A stretch of DNA of 7,508 nucleotides from Bacteroidales bacterium. GTDB lineage: Bacteria > Bacteroidota > Bacteroidia > Bacteroidales > Muribaculaceae. How positions within the stretch are numbered: position 1 is the stretch's first letter; each line of letters begins with the position of its first letter. A program made the position numbers and the translations under genes. Location: positions 1-7,508 of the forward strand of contig SFLG01000084.1 of the NCBI GenBank assembly GCA_004553485.1. Reading direction: 5' to 3'. The notes under the pieces were generated by a model that was given only the letters and a program-made list of their open reading frames with translations, had not been told where the DNA came from and did no database searches. Positions 1 to 4,616 of the stretch are shown in pieces.

Positions 1-93
1 AACGTCCGCTGCGTCCGTCAAGGCAAGGAGCTCCCGCGGGAGGCCATCGCCGAGATCTTCGAGCCCGACGACGAAGGAGGTGAGCAGGAGTGA
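1..93 (+). CDS. C-terminal fragment of an unrecognised phage protein (5' end outside the window)
   Basis: An open frame enters from the left edge and ends at TGA 91-93, giving the last 30 residues of a protein. The visible tail contains VRQGKELPREAIAEIF followed by an acidic end (EPDDEGGEQE). The codons have the same C/G-rich third positions as the genes downstream, so it is probably real coding sequence. No motif identifies a function. It lies 12 bases upstream of the next gene and in the same frame, so the two are probably co-transcribed as the end of the early/middle region. Its final codons include a strong Shine-Dalgarno-like run (AAGGAGGTGAG, 74-84). Confidence 0.5.
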   Translation, partial: NVRCVRQGKELPREAIAEIFEPDDEGGEQE

Positions 94-105
94 CGCCCTG
101 AAGAA

Positions 106-591
106 ATGAACGATCAACCCAAAACCAAAAGGATCAAGGAACGGCTGCACAGGTACACGGCCCTGCTCAGGGACATCGACAACCAGCGCGAGCGCCTCGA
201 CCGCATGGAGGCCACAATCGGCAGCCCGTCCGGGCCCGATCTGTCTGGTATGCCACGGCCGCAGGGCGGCGTCTCCAACCCCGTCGCCGCTGCCGTCGAG
301 AAGAAGATGGAGCTCGAGGCGAAAATCCGGCAGAAGGAGGCCGAGGAGAAAGCCGAGCGCCGGGCCATCGAAGCCATGACTGAGCTCATGGACGACCCCG
401 ACGAGCGCCTGACCATCCAGCTCAAGTATCTCGACCGGGCCGAGTGGCCGGACGTCACCTTCGCGCTGTATGGCAACCGCCCCGACTTTGCGGACAAAGC
501 GGACGCCTACCAAAGGAGGATGTACCGAGTCCACGGCCGGGCCCTCCTGAGCCTCGCCGAGATCGAGGCCGAAGTGAATGACAGCAAATGA
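106..591 (+). CDS. DUF1492/RinA-like phage late transcriptional regulator
   Basis: A 161-residue protein with a charged, coiled-coil-like N-terminal half (about residues 10-35 and 62-92, rich in K/E/R). The C-terminal helical region (about 98-150) has the pattern seen in DUF1492, RinA and ArpU-type phage regulators: DERLTIQLKYLDRAEWPDVTF, then YQRRMYRVHGRALLSL. In that family this part resembles sigma-factor region 4, with a helix-turn-helix and the closing R-x-H-G-x-A-L signature. Such proteins usually sit just upstream of the terminase genes and activate the late operon. That position is matched here, with repeats and a candidate promoter at the end of the gene (577-643). ATG 106 is the first usable start after the in-frame stop at 91-93. 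The nearest Shine-Dalgarno (AGGAG, 86-90) is 15 bases away, so initiation may be weak or coupled to the upstream gene. The family assignment is from motif recognition; activation of this particular promoter is inferred. Confidence 0.7.
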   Translation: MNDQPKTKRIKERLHRYTALLRDIDNQRERLDRMEATIGSPSGPDLSGMPRPQGGVSNPVAAAVEKKMELEAKIRQKEAEEKAERRAIEAMTELMDDPDERLTIQLKYLDRAEWPDVTFALYGNRPDFADKADAYQRRMYRVHGRALLSLAEIEAEVNDSK

Positions 592-613
592 CACTAAAAC
601 GGAGCGAATGACA
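577..613 (+). repeat. Three helically phased AATGACA direct repeats before the late promoter
   Basis: AATGACA occurs at 577-583, 587-593 and 607-613. The start-to-start distances are 10 and 20 bases, so all copies face the same side of the DNA helix. The third copy touches the candidate -35 box and is also half of an inverted repeat, TGAC-N7-GTCA (609-623). The first two copies overlap the last codons and stop of the regulator gene. This arrangement is typical of activator-binding sites; the regulator encoded just upstream is the obvious candidate ligand (inference). Confidence 0.5.
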
Positions 614-643
614 TTGAAAGTCACACCGACCCCGTGTTATTCT
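614..643 (+). promoter_or_regulatory. Candidate late promoter (TTGAAA / 18 bp / TATTCT)
   Basis: TTGAAA at 614-619 and TATTCT at 638-643 are separated by 18 bases, a plausible sigma-70/SigA promoter with a good -35 and an imperfect -10. A local AT-rich patch in an otherwise GC-rich region covers the -10 and continues through TGTATCATAC. Transcription would start near 650 and read into the leader RNA and then the packaging genes. A weaker alternative -10, TATCAT (645-650), has no convincing -35. Three phased AATGACA repeats lie directly upstream, which fits an activated promoter. Confidence 0.45.
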
Positions 644-649
644 GTATCA

Positions 650-773
650 TACGAAAGACCGACGGACGAAAGCCGCACACGCGGCCAACGTCCAAAGGCC
701 AGTCAGCCAACAACCAAAGAGAAGCCGCAAGGCAACCGAGCCGTCGAGCGTACACACGCCCGGCGGCTTTTCT
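650..773 (+). ncRNA. Structured leader RNA / possible small RNA ending in a terminator
   Basis: The roughly 124 nucleotides between the candidate promoter and the terminator have no convincing coding content but fold well. Hairpin 1 (664-693) has an outer stem GGACG/CGTCC, a symmetric AAA/CAA internal loop, an inner stem GCCGC/GCGGC and an ACAC loop. Hairpin 2 (724-733) is a short GCC/GGC stem closed by a GCAA tetraloop of the GNRA type. Hairpin 3 (739-768) is the terminator, again with an ACAC loop. The product could be a terminated small RNA, an attenuator, or a leader acted on by an antiterminator. I do not recognise it as a named RNA family, and its existence as a transcript is inferred. 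Confidence 0.4.
739..773 (+). terminator. Intrinsic terminator in the late leader
   Basis: The stem pairs AGCCG (739-743) with CGGCT (764-768) and GCGT (748-751) with ACGC (756-759), with TCGA facing CCGG between them. This gives about 13 pairs with one G-T wobble and one A-C mismatch, around an ACAC loop. TTTTCT follows directly (768-773). It stands between the candidate late promoter and the first late gene, only 23 bases before its start codon, so it would stop late transcription unless overridden. Confidence 0.6.
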
Positions 774-795
774 ATGCCCTGAAGGAGGTGAGCCA

Positions 796-1455
796 GTGGC
801 AAAGGGATCCATCACCATGCGCGTCGAGAACCTTCAGAAGCTCCTCGACCAAGTCCAAGAGATCGACGAGAAGGGCCGCAAGGCCGTGAAGGCCACGGTC
901 AGAGACGTCAAGAGCCGCGCCCCGGGCTGGATCGCTCAGGAGGTGACGCAGGTCTACAACATCAAGAAGTCAGAGATCACGCCCTCCAGCGGCAAGGGAG
1001 CCAAGCCAAAGAAGATGGCCGGCAGCATACAGGTCAGAGGCGAGACCATCGAGGAGATGACGATCACCTACTCCGGCCGGCTGCTGACCCCTGTCCACTT
1101 CGGCATGACGCCCAAGACCCCACCAGCGGGCAAGAGCTACACGCTGAAGATGCAGGTCGTCAAGGGCCAGAAGAAAGTCATCGGCCGCTACAAGAACACG
1201 CGCACGCCCGGGGGGCCATACTCCGAGCGCTCGCACAATATCCTCATGGGCACCGGCAACACCAAGGCCGACGGCGTGGGCTACATTCCCTTCCAGCGAA
1301 TGAGCCGCACCCGCACCGACATTCAGAAGTTCACCACCATCTCGGTGCCGCAGATGATAACCAGCGACAAGACCAGCGAGAAGATCATGACCAGACTCCA
1401 AGAGGAGACGGCCAAGCGACTCCAGCACAACCTCGACCGGGCCCTCGGCAAGTAG
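796..1455 (+). CDS. Prophage minor tail protein Z (GPZ)-like tail completion protein
   Basis: A 219-residue basic protein. The GTG start at 796 is chosen because AAGGAGGTGAG (782-792) precedes it at ideal spacing; the frame stays open further upstream but crosses the terminator hairpin. ATG 817 is a shorter alternative (212 residues). The pattern resembles the minor-tail-Z family: an N-terminal helix (MRVENLQKLLDQVQEI), a helix of the type AVKATVRDVKSRAPGWIAQEV, then VYNIKKSEIT, a beta-rich middle containing LLTPVHFGMTP, and a long C-terminal helix. Z proteins act at the head-proximal end of the tail, where heads join tails. The position is odd because in lambda Z lies downstream of the head genes, whereas here it precedes the terminase. 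It is probably the first gene of the late transcript. No frameshift or internal stop is seen. Family assignment is moderately sure; the exact role is inferred. Confidence 0.55.
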   Translation: MAKGSITMRVENLQKLLDQVQEIDEKGRKAVKATVRDVKSRAPGWIAQEVTQVYNIKKSEITPSSGKGAKPKKMAGSIQVRGETIEEMTITYSGRLLTPVHFGMTPKTPPAGKSYTLKMQVVKGQKKVIGRYKNTRTPGGPYSERSHNILMGTGNTKADGVGYIPFQRMSRTRTDIQKFTTISVPQMITSDKTSEKIMTRLQEETAKRLQHNLDRALGK

Positions 1456-1486
1456 GGCCACACCAACGGCCGCCGCAGGGCCACAC
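1454..1486 (+). repeat. Direct repeat AGGGCCACAC, two copies 23 bp apart
   Basis: AGGGCCACAC occurs at 1454-1463, beginning inside the stop codon of the Z-like gene, and at 1477-1486. A degenerate third copy (CGGCCCACAG) begins at about 1489. The copies open the non-coding region before the terminase and could be binding sites for the small terminase subunit, but they are short and their function is unproven. Confidence 0.35.
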
Positions 1487-1535
1487 AGCGGCCCACAGGA
1501 CGAGCGAAGCGACGCAGCCGACCCGACGGACGGCC

Positions 1536-1651
1536 AGCCAAGAAAACGCGCCACAGAGGCCGTCAGAGCGCCGCACACGACATCCAGACGCGCCGAAGGT
1601 ACTGTGACGCGACCGATCGGCCTGCGGTGCTGGCGAGCCCAAAAAACGCGC
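1536..1651 (+). repeat. 16-bp direct repeat pair spaced exactly 100 bp
   Basis: AGCCAAGAAAACGCGC (1536-1551) and AGCCCAAAAAACGCGC (1636-1651) match at 14 of 16 positions and share the core AAAACGCGC. Both lie in the non-coding region before the terminase. Spaced repeats of this kind resemble the recognition sites of small terminase subunits in cos regions, but no known consensus is matched. Confidence 0.4.
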
Positions 1652-1658
1652 AGACTGG

Positions 1659-1693
1659 AAAAATTTTTTTCGGGCCGTTTCGTTTCGCGGCCC
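1659..1693 (+). other. A5T7 tract followed by a GGGCCG/CGGCCC stem-loop
   Basis: A run of five A then seven T (1659-1670), exceptional in this GC-rich region, is followed by GGGCCG (1672-1677), a 10-base loop made of two TTTCG units (1678-1687) and CGGCCC (1688-1693). The T tract precedes the hairpin, so this is not an intrinsic terminator on the + strand, and on the - strand the hairpin is followed by A before T. It more likely contributes DNA bending and shape within the candidate packaging site. Confidence 0.4.
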
Positions 1694-1697
1694 TGAC

Positions 1698-1721
1698 CAT
1701 TTTCGTGAGCTCACGAAAATG
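1698..1721 (+). repeat. Perfect 24-bp palindrome upstream of the terminase
   Basis: CATTTTCGTGAG (1698-1709) is followed directly by its exact reverse complement CTCACGAAAATG (1710-1721), with no spacer. The T-rich side comes first and the A-rich side last, the reverse of a terminator. The centre lies 37 bases before the small terminase start codon. Rotational symmetry suits a site bound or nicked by a symmetric protein pair, such as a terminase cos nicking site or an autoregulatory operator for the terminase genes. Which of these applies cannot be told from sequence. Confidence 0.65.
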
Positions 1722-1746
1722 ATGGCACGGAGAAAGGAGGAGAGCC

Positions 1747-2319
1747 ATGCCGAACAACCCCAACACGAAGCTCGTCGACAGCAAGACCATCGCGGCCATC
1801 TTCGGCGTGGATCCTCGCCGCGTGCAGCAGCTCGCCAAGGAGGGCATCATCACCGCCACAAAGGACGGGCACGCCAACCGCTACGACCTGCTGCCAACGA
1901 TCCAGAAGTACATCCGATACCTCAGCGACAAAGCCAACGGCCGCGAGCCGTCCAAGAAGGACAGCGAGATCGAAGCCCGCCGGCTGGAGGCTGAGGCAGA
2001 CCTGAAGCGCAGCAAGGCCGACATGGCCGCTCTCCAGCTCAAGGAGCTCGAGGGCACCATGCACCGCAGCGAGGACGTCGAGGCCGTCATGACCGACCTC
2101 GTCTACAATATCAGGTCAATGCTCATAGCCCTGCCCGGTCGTCTGGCCGTCGACGTCGTGGCAGCTCAGACAGCAGCCGAGGCGTCCGAGATCATCCGGG
2201 CCGAGGTCTACAAGATCCTCGAGGAGCTGGCCGCCTACAAATACGATCCCGAGGAATATGCGCGGCGGGTAAGGGATCGGGAAGGCTGGAGCGACCTCTC
2301 CGATGACGCGGACGACTAA
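1747..2319 (+). CDS. Terminase small subunit, Nu1-like DNA-recognition protein
   Basis: A 190-residue protein that should recognise the viral packaging site and guide the large subunit to it. Residues about 9-47 form a winged helix-turn-helix of the Nu1/MerR type (LVDSKTIAAIFGVDPRRVQQLAKEGII, then a wing with NRYDLLPTIQKYI). A highly charged helix follows (about 70-105, EIEARRLEAEADLKRSKADMAALQ and onward), then a helical C-terminal half likely to mediate oligomerisation and contact with the large subunit. The start ATG has an AAAGGAGG Shine-Dalgarno (1733-1740) six bases away. The end of the gene overlaps the start of the large subunit by 17 bases, indicating translational coupling. The palindrome and repeats just upstream are its most likely DNA targets (inference). 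Length and layout fit Nu1-like small subunits of Firmicute phages. Confidence 0.85.
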   Translation: MPNNPNTKLVDSKTIAAIFGVDPRRVQQLAKEGIITATKDGHANRYDLLPTIQKYIRYLSDKANGREPSKKDSEIEARRLEAEADLKRSKADMAALQLKELEGTMHRSEDVEAVMTDLVYNIRSMLIALPGRLAVDVVAAQTAAEASEIIRAEVYKILEELAAYKYDPEEYARRVRDREGWSDLSDDADD

Positions 2320-4231
2320 AAAAGCCGCCGCCAAGCTGAACGCCGCCATCTCGGGCGCGGTCAAACGCTTCGCACCGCCCGAGAGCCTGACCGTGGACGA
2401 GTGGGCTGACAAGCACCGCCGCCTCTCACCCGAAAGCTCGGCCGAGGCCGGGCCGTGGCGCACCAAGCGCACCCCGTACCTCGAGGAGCCGATGAAAGCC
2501 TTCACGGATCCCAAGGTACACAAGATCGTAATGGTGGCAGCTTCGCAGGTCGGCAAGTCTGAGCTCGAGCTGAACATCATCGGCTACATTATCGACCAAG
2601 ACCCCGGCAGCATCCTCTACGTCCACCCAACGATCGACGACGCGAGGAAGTTCAGCCGGCTGCGCGTGGCTCCCATGATCCGCGACAGCAAGCCGCTGAA
2701 GGCCAAAGTCCACGACGTCAAGGCGAAGGACAGCGGCAACACCATCCTCCAGAAGTCCTTCCCCGGCGGTATGCTCACCCTGACCGGCTCCAACAGCGCC
2801 TCGGCGCTGGCCTCCACGCCCGCCCGGTACATCATCGGCGACGAGCGTGACCGCTGGGCCATCAGTGCCGGCACAGAGGGCGACCCGTGGGCACTGGCTG
2901 AAGCACGTCAGGCGACCTTCTACAACGCGAAGGCCGTCGAGGTCTCGACCCCGACCATCAAGGGCAACAGCAACATCGAGACCAGCTTCTACCAAGGCAC
3001 ACAGGAGCGCTGGTGCCACCGCTGCCCGGAGTGCGGCGAGTATCACGAGATCGTTTTCGACGACATCAAATTCGAGCCCGAGGCCACACGGATCCGCGGG
3101 AAAAAGACGTGGAAACTGAAGGGCGGCATCTCGTGGGCCTGCCCGGGCTGCGGCTGCCTGATCCCCGAGGAGACCATGCGCCGGCAGCCGGCCAAGTGGA
3201 TCGCAGAAAACCCCGACGCCTATGCCAAGGGCGTGCGCTCCTTCTGGCTGAACGCCTTCAGCTCCCCGTGGACGCCGTGGCAGAAGATCGTCCTCAAGTT
3301 CCTCGACGCGCAGAACGACCCGCAGCGGCTCAAGGTCGTCTACAACACCCTGCTCGGCCAGCTATGGGAGGATCGCGGCGACCTCGAGGACGAGGACACC
3401 ATGCTCGCCCGGCGCGAGGACTACGGCACGCGGCCGGACGGCACCCCTGTGGAGCTGCCTGACGGCGTGCTGGTACTGACCTGCGGCGTCGATACGCAGG
3501 ACAACCGTCTCGAGTACGAAGTAGTCGGCCACGGCCACTACGGCGAGACGTGGGGCATCGTCAAGGGCTACATCATGGGCCGACCAGACACCCCGGAGGT
3601 CTGGCAGCGCCTCGACGACGTGATCGACCACGTCTACACCTTCAAGAACGGCCGGGGCCTGCGGATCTCCATCACCTGCGTCGACTCCGGCGGCCACTTC
3701 ACCCAAGAGGTGTACGAAGCCTGCCGGGCCCGCATCCACAAGCGCGTCTTTGCTATCAAGGGCAAGGGCGGCGACGGGATCCCCTTCGTCTCACCGCCCT
3801 CGAAGGTGCCGATCCGCGACAACAAGAAGATCACCTGCTGGCTCTACACCCTCGGCGTCGACGCCGGCAAGGCGTCCATCATGGCGAGCCTCAAGGTGCA
3901 GGAACCCGGGCCGAGGTATTGCCACTTCAACCGCAACCCCGACGCCGGCTATGATCTCAACTATTTCAACGGCCTGCTCTCTGAGAAGCTGGTGCTCAAA
4001 CACACCAGCCGCGGCGACCGCTGGGCGTGGGAGAAACTGCCCGGCCACAACCGCAACGAGGCGCTCGACTGCCGCGACTATGCGATGGCCGGCGTGAAGA
4101 TCATCAACCCCGACATGGACGCCGTCGAGAGACGGCTCAAGGGCCTCGAGGAGAAGCCGGCGCAGCAGCGCCAGCAGGCCCGACCCAAGACAAAGCGCAG
4201 CAAGGCGGCCAACGCCTTCGACGACTGGTAA
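2303..4231 (+). CDS. Terminase large subunit, GpA family (packaging ATPase and nuclease)
   Basis: A 642-residue protein, matching the roughly 640 residues of lambda gpA. The N-terminal ATPase has a Walker A variant at residues 80-87 (ASQVGKSE) and a Walker B ending in D180-E181 (ARYIIGDER). A probable zinc-binding insert follows, with C238/C241/C244 and C280/C283/C285. The C-terminal RNase H-like nuclease shows acidic residues at D397 (CGVDTQDNRLEYEV), D461 (CVDSGGHFTQEV) and D589/D592 (NEALDCRDYAMAG). Its role is to cut concatemeric DNA and drive it into the prohead through the portal using ATP. The basic C-terminal tail, ending AFDDW, probably contacts the portal. ATG 2303 lies inside the end of the small subunit gene, so translation is probably coupled. 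No truncation or missing motif is seen. Confidence 0.95.
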   Translation: MTRTTKKAAAKLNAAISGAVKRFAPPESLTVDEWADKHRRLSPESSAEAGPWRTKRTPYLEEPMKAFTDPKVHKIVMVAASQVGKSELELNIIGYIIDQDPGSILYVHPTIDDARKFSRLRVAPMIRDSKPLKAKVHDVKAKDSGNTILQKSFPGGMLTLTGSNSASALASTPARYIIGDERDRWAISAGTEGDPWALAEARQATFYNAKAVEVSTPTIKGNSNIETSFYQGTQERWCHRCPECGEYHEIVFDDIKFEPEATRIRGKKTWKLKGGISWACPGCGCLIPEETMRRQPAKWIAENPDAYAKGVRSFWLNAFSSPWTPWQKIVLKFLDAQNDPQRLKVVYNTLLGQLWEDRGDLEDEDTMLARREDYGTRPDGTPVELPDGVLVLTCGVDTQDNRLEYEVVGHGHYGETWGIVKGYIMGRPDTPEVWQRLDDVIDHVYTFKNGRGLRISITCVDSGGHFTQEVYEACRARIHKRVFAIKGKGGDGIPFVSPPSKVPIRDNKKITCWLYTLGVDAGKASIMASLKVQEPGPRYCHFNRNPDAGYDLNYFNGLLSEKLVLKHTSRGDRWAWEKLPGHNRNEALDCRDYAMAGVKIINPDMDAVERRLKGLEEKPAQQRQQARPKTKRSKAANAFDDW

Positions 4232-4243
4232 GGAGGACACCAC

Positions 4244-4507
4244 ATGAAAACACGCGCAACAATCGAGGCAGAGCTCACAGCCAAAAGGAACCGGCTCGAG
4301 CTCTACCTGAAGCGAGAAGCCGAGATGCTGGACGGGGGCGTCCAGAGCTACGGCATCGGCTCCCGCAATCTGGCAAGGTACAACACCGACCTGAGCCAGA
4401 TCAGGGACGCCATCAAACAGCTCGAGAAGGACATCGCTAACCTCGAGGGAGCCCTGAACGGGCAAAAGCCCCGCAAGGCCGTGGGGGTCGTCCCCCGCGA
4501 CTGGTAA
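4244..4507 (+). CDS. gpW/DUF6148-like head-tail joining protein
   Basis: An 87-residue, mostly helical protein. The order of features is typical of the small gpW-like proteins placed between terminase and portal: an N-terminal helix (ATIEAELTAKRNRLELYLKREAEML), a central turn with the pattern GVQSYGIGSRNLARYNTDL, and a second long helix (LSQIRDAIKQLEKDIANLEGAL). In Firmicute phages the QSY-I-SR-L-R-DL pattern belongs to the group often called DUF6148. Lambda gpW plugs the portal after packaging and prepares the head for tail attachment. AAGGAGG (4230-4236) overlaps the large terminase stop and sits seven bases before ATG 4244. A strong terminator follows directly. Function is by family and position; alternative duties of DUF6148 proteins cannot be excluded. 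Confidence 0.7.
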   Translation: MKTRATIEAELTAKRNRLELYLKREAEMLDGGVQSYGIGSRNLARYNTDLSQIRDAIKQLEKDIANLEGALNGQKPRKAVGVVPRDW

Positions 4508-4512
4508 CATCG

Positions 4513-4540
4513 GAAAAAAGCCCCACCCGGGGCTTTTTTC
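4513..4540 (+). terminator. Strong bidirectional intrinsic terminator between joiner and portal genes
   Basis: A perfect 12-bp stem: GAAAAAAGCCCC (4513-4524), loop ACCC (4525-4528), GGGGCTTTTTTC (4529-4540). The A and T tracts flank a GC core, so it would work on both strands. It begins five bases after the stop of the gpW-like gene. No convincing promoter lies between it and the portal gene, so portal expression would need read-through or antitermination, or an unrecognised promoter. Confidence 0.85.
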
Positions 4541-4549
4541 ATAGGCATC

Positions 4550-4583
4550 GGGCCGGGAGTTTTCGCTCCTTTACTCTCGGCCC
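4550..4583 (+). other. GGGCCG-type stem-loop before the portal gene
   Basis: GGGCCGGGAG (4550-4559) pairs with CTCTCGGCCC (4574-4583), ten pairs including one G-T wobble, around a 14-base T-rich loop containing TTTCG. It lies 13 bases before the Shine-Dalgarno of the portal gene. It shares GGGCCG, TTTCG and CGGCCC with the stem-loop at 1672-1693. It could shield or shape the portal ribosome-binding site or be a second, weaker terminator; a smaller alternative fold GGAG/CTCC lies inside it. Confidence 0.4.
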
Positions 4584-4596
4584 CTTGCCATCTTCT

Positions 4597-4616
4597 GAAA
4601 GGAGGTGAGCAACATC
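4597..4616 (+). promoter_or_regulatory. Portal Shine-Dalgarno pointing at an ATC codon
   Basis: GAAAGGAGGTGAG (4597-4609) is a near-complete match to the 16S anti-Shine-Dalgarno. The only standard start in the portal frame, GTG 4605-4607, is part of this site and could not pair and initiate at once. Eight bases after GGAGG, in frame, is ATC 4614-4616, reading (M)SKKKRNS. The Z-like gene uses the same site followed at equal distance by GTG. The true start may therefore be ATC, or a mutated ATG. Confidence 0.5.

Larger units (their letters stand above)
1456..1746 (+). other. Non-coding region, candidate cos packaging site
   Basis: These 291 bases between the Z-like gene and the small terminase gene hold no plausible gene on either strand; open frames here are interrupted or lack ribosome-binding sites. 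Instead there are several kinds of signal: AGGGCCACAC repeats (1454-1486), a 16-bp near-identical repeat spaced exactly 100 bp apart (1536 and 1636), an A5T7 tract (1659-1670) likely to bend DNA, a GGGCCG/CGGCCC stem-loop (1672-1693), and a perfect 24-bp palindrome (1698-1721). In lambda-like phages with Nu1/GpA-type terminases, cos (nicking site plus small-subunit binding sites) lies immediately upstream of the small terminase gene, which is exactly this position. The cos assignment is inferred from position and symmetry. Confidence 0.45.

Noticed and set aside
655..675. CGAAAG and ACGAAAG motifs in the leader as a hammerhead ribozyme core
   Set aside because: No CUGAUGA-type core and no three-stem arrangement can be found.
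634..795. Upstream extension of the Z-like gene to a start at 634
   Set aside because: It would begin inside the promoter and read through the terminator hairpin; GTG 796 has a near-perfect Shine-Dalgarno.
1659..1693. T7 tract and hairpin as an intrinsic terminator
   Set aside because: The T tract precedes the hairpin, and on the other strand A residues follow it, so neither strand has terminator order.
3791..4510. Open frame of 239 codons on the - strand opposite the terminase end
   Set aside because: Shadow frame of the large terminase and gpW-like genes; it would also run through the joiner gene and has no family features.
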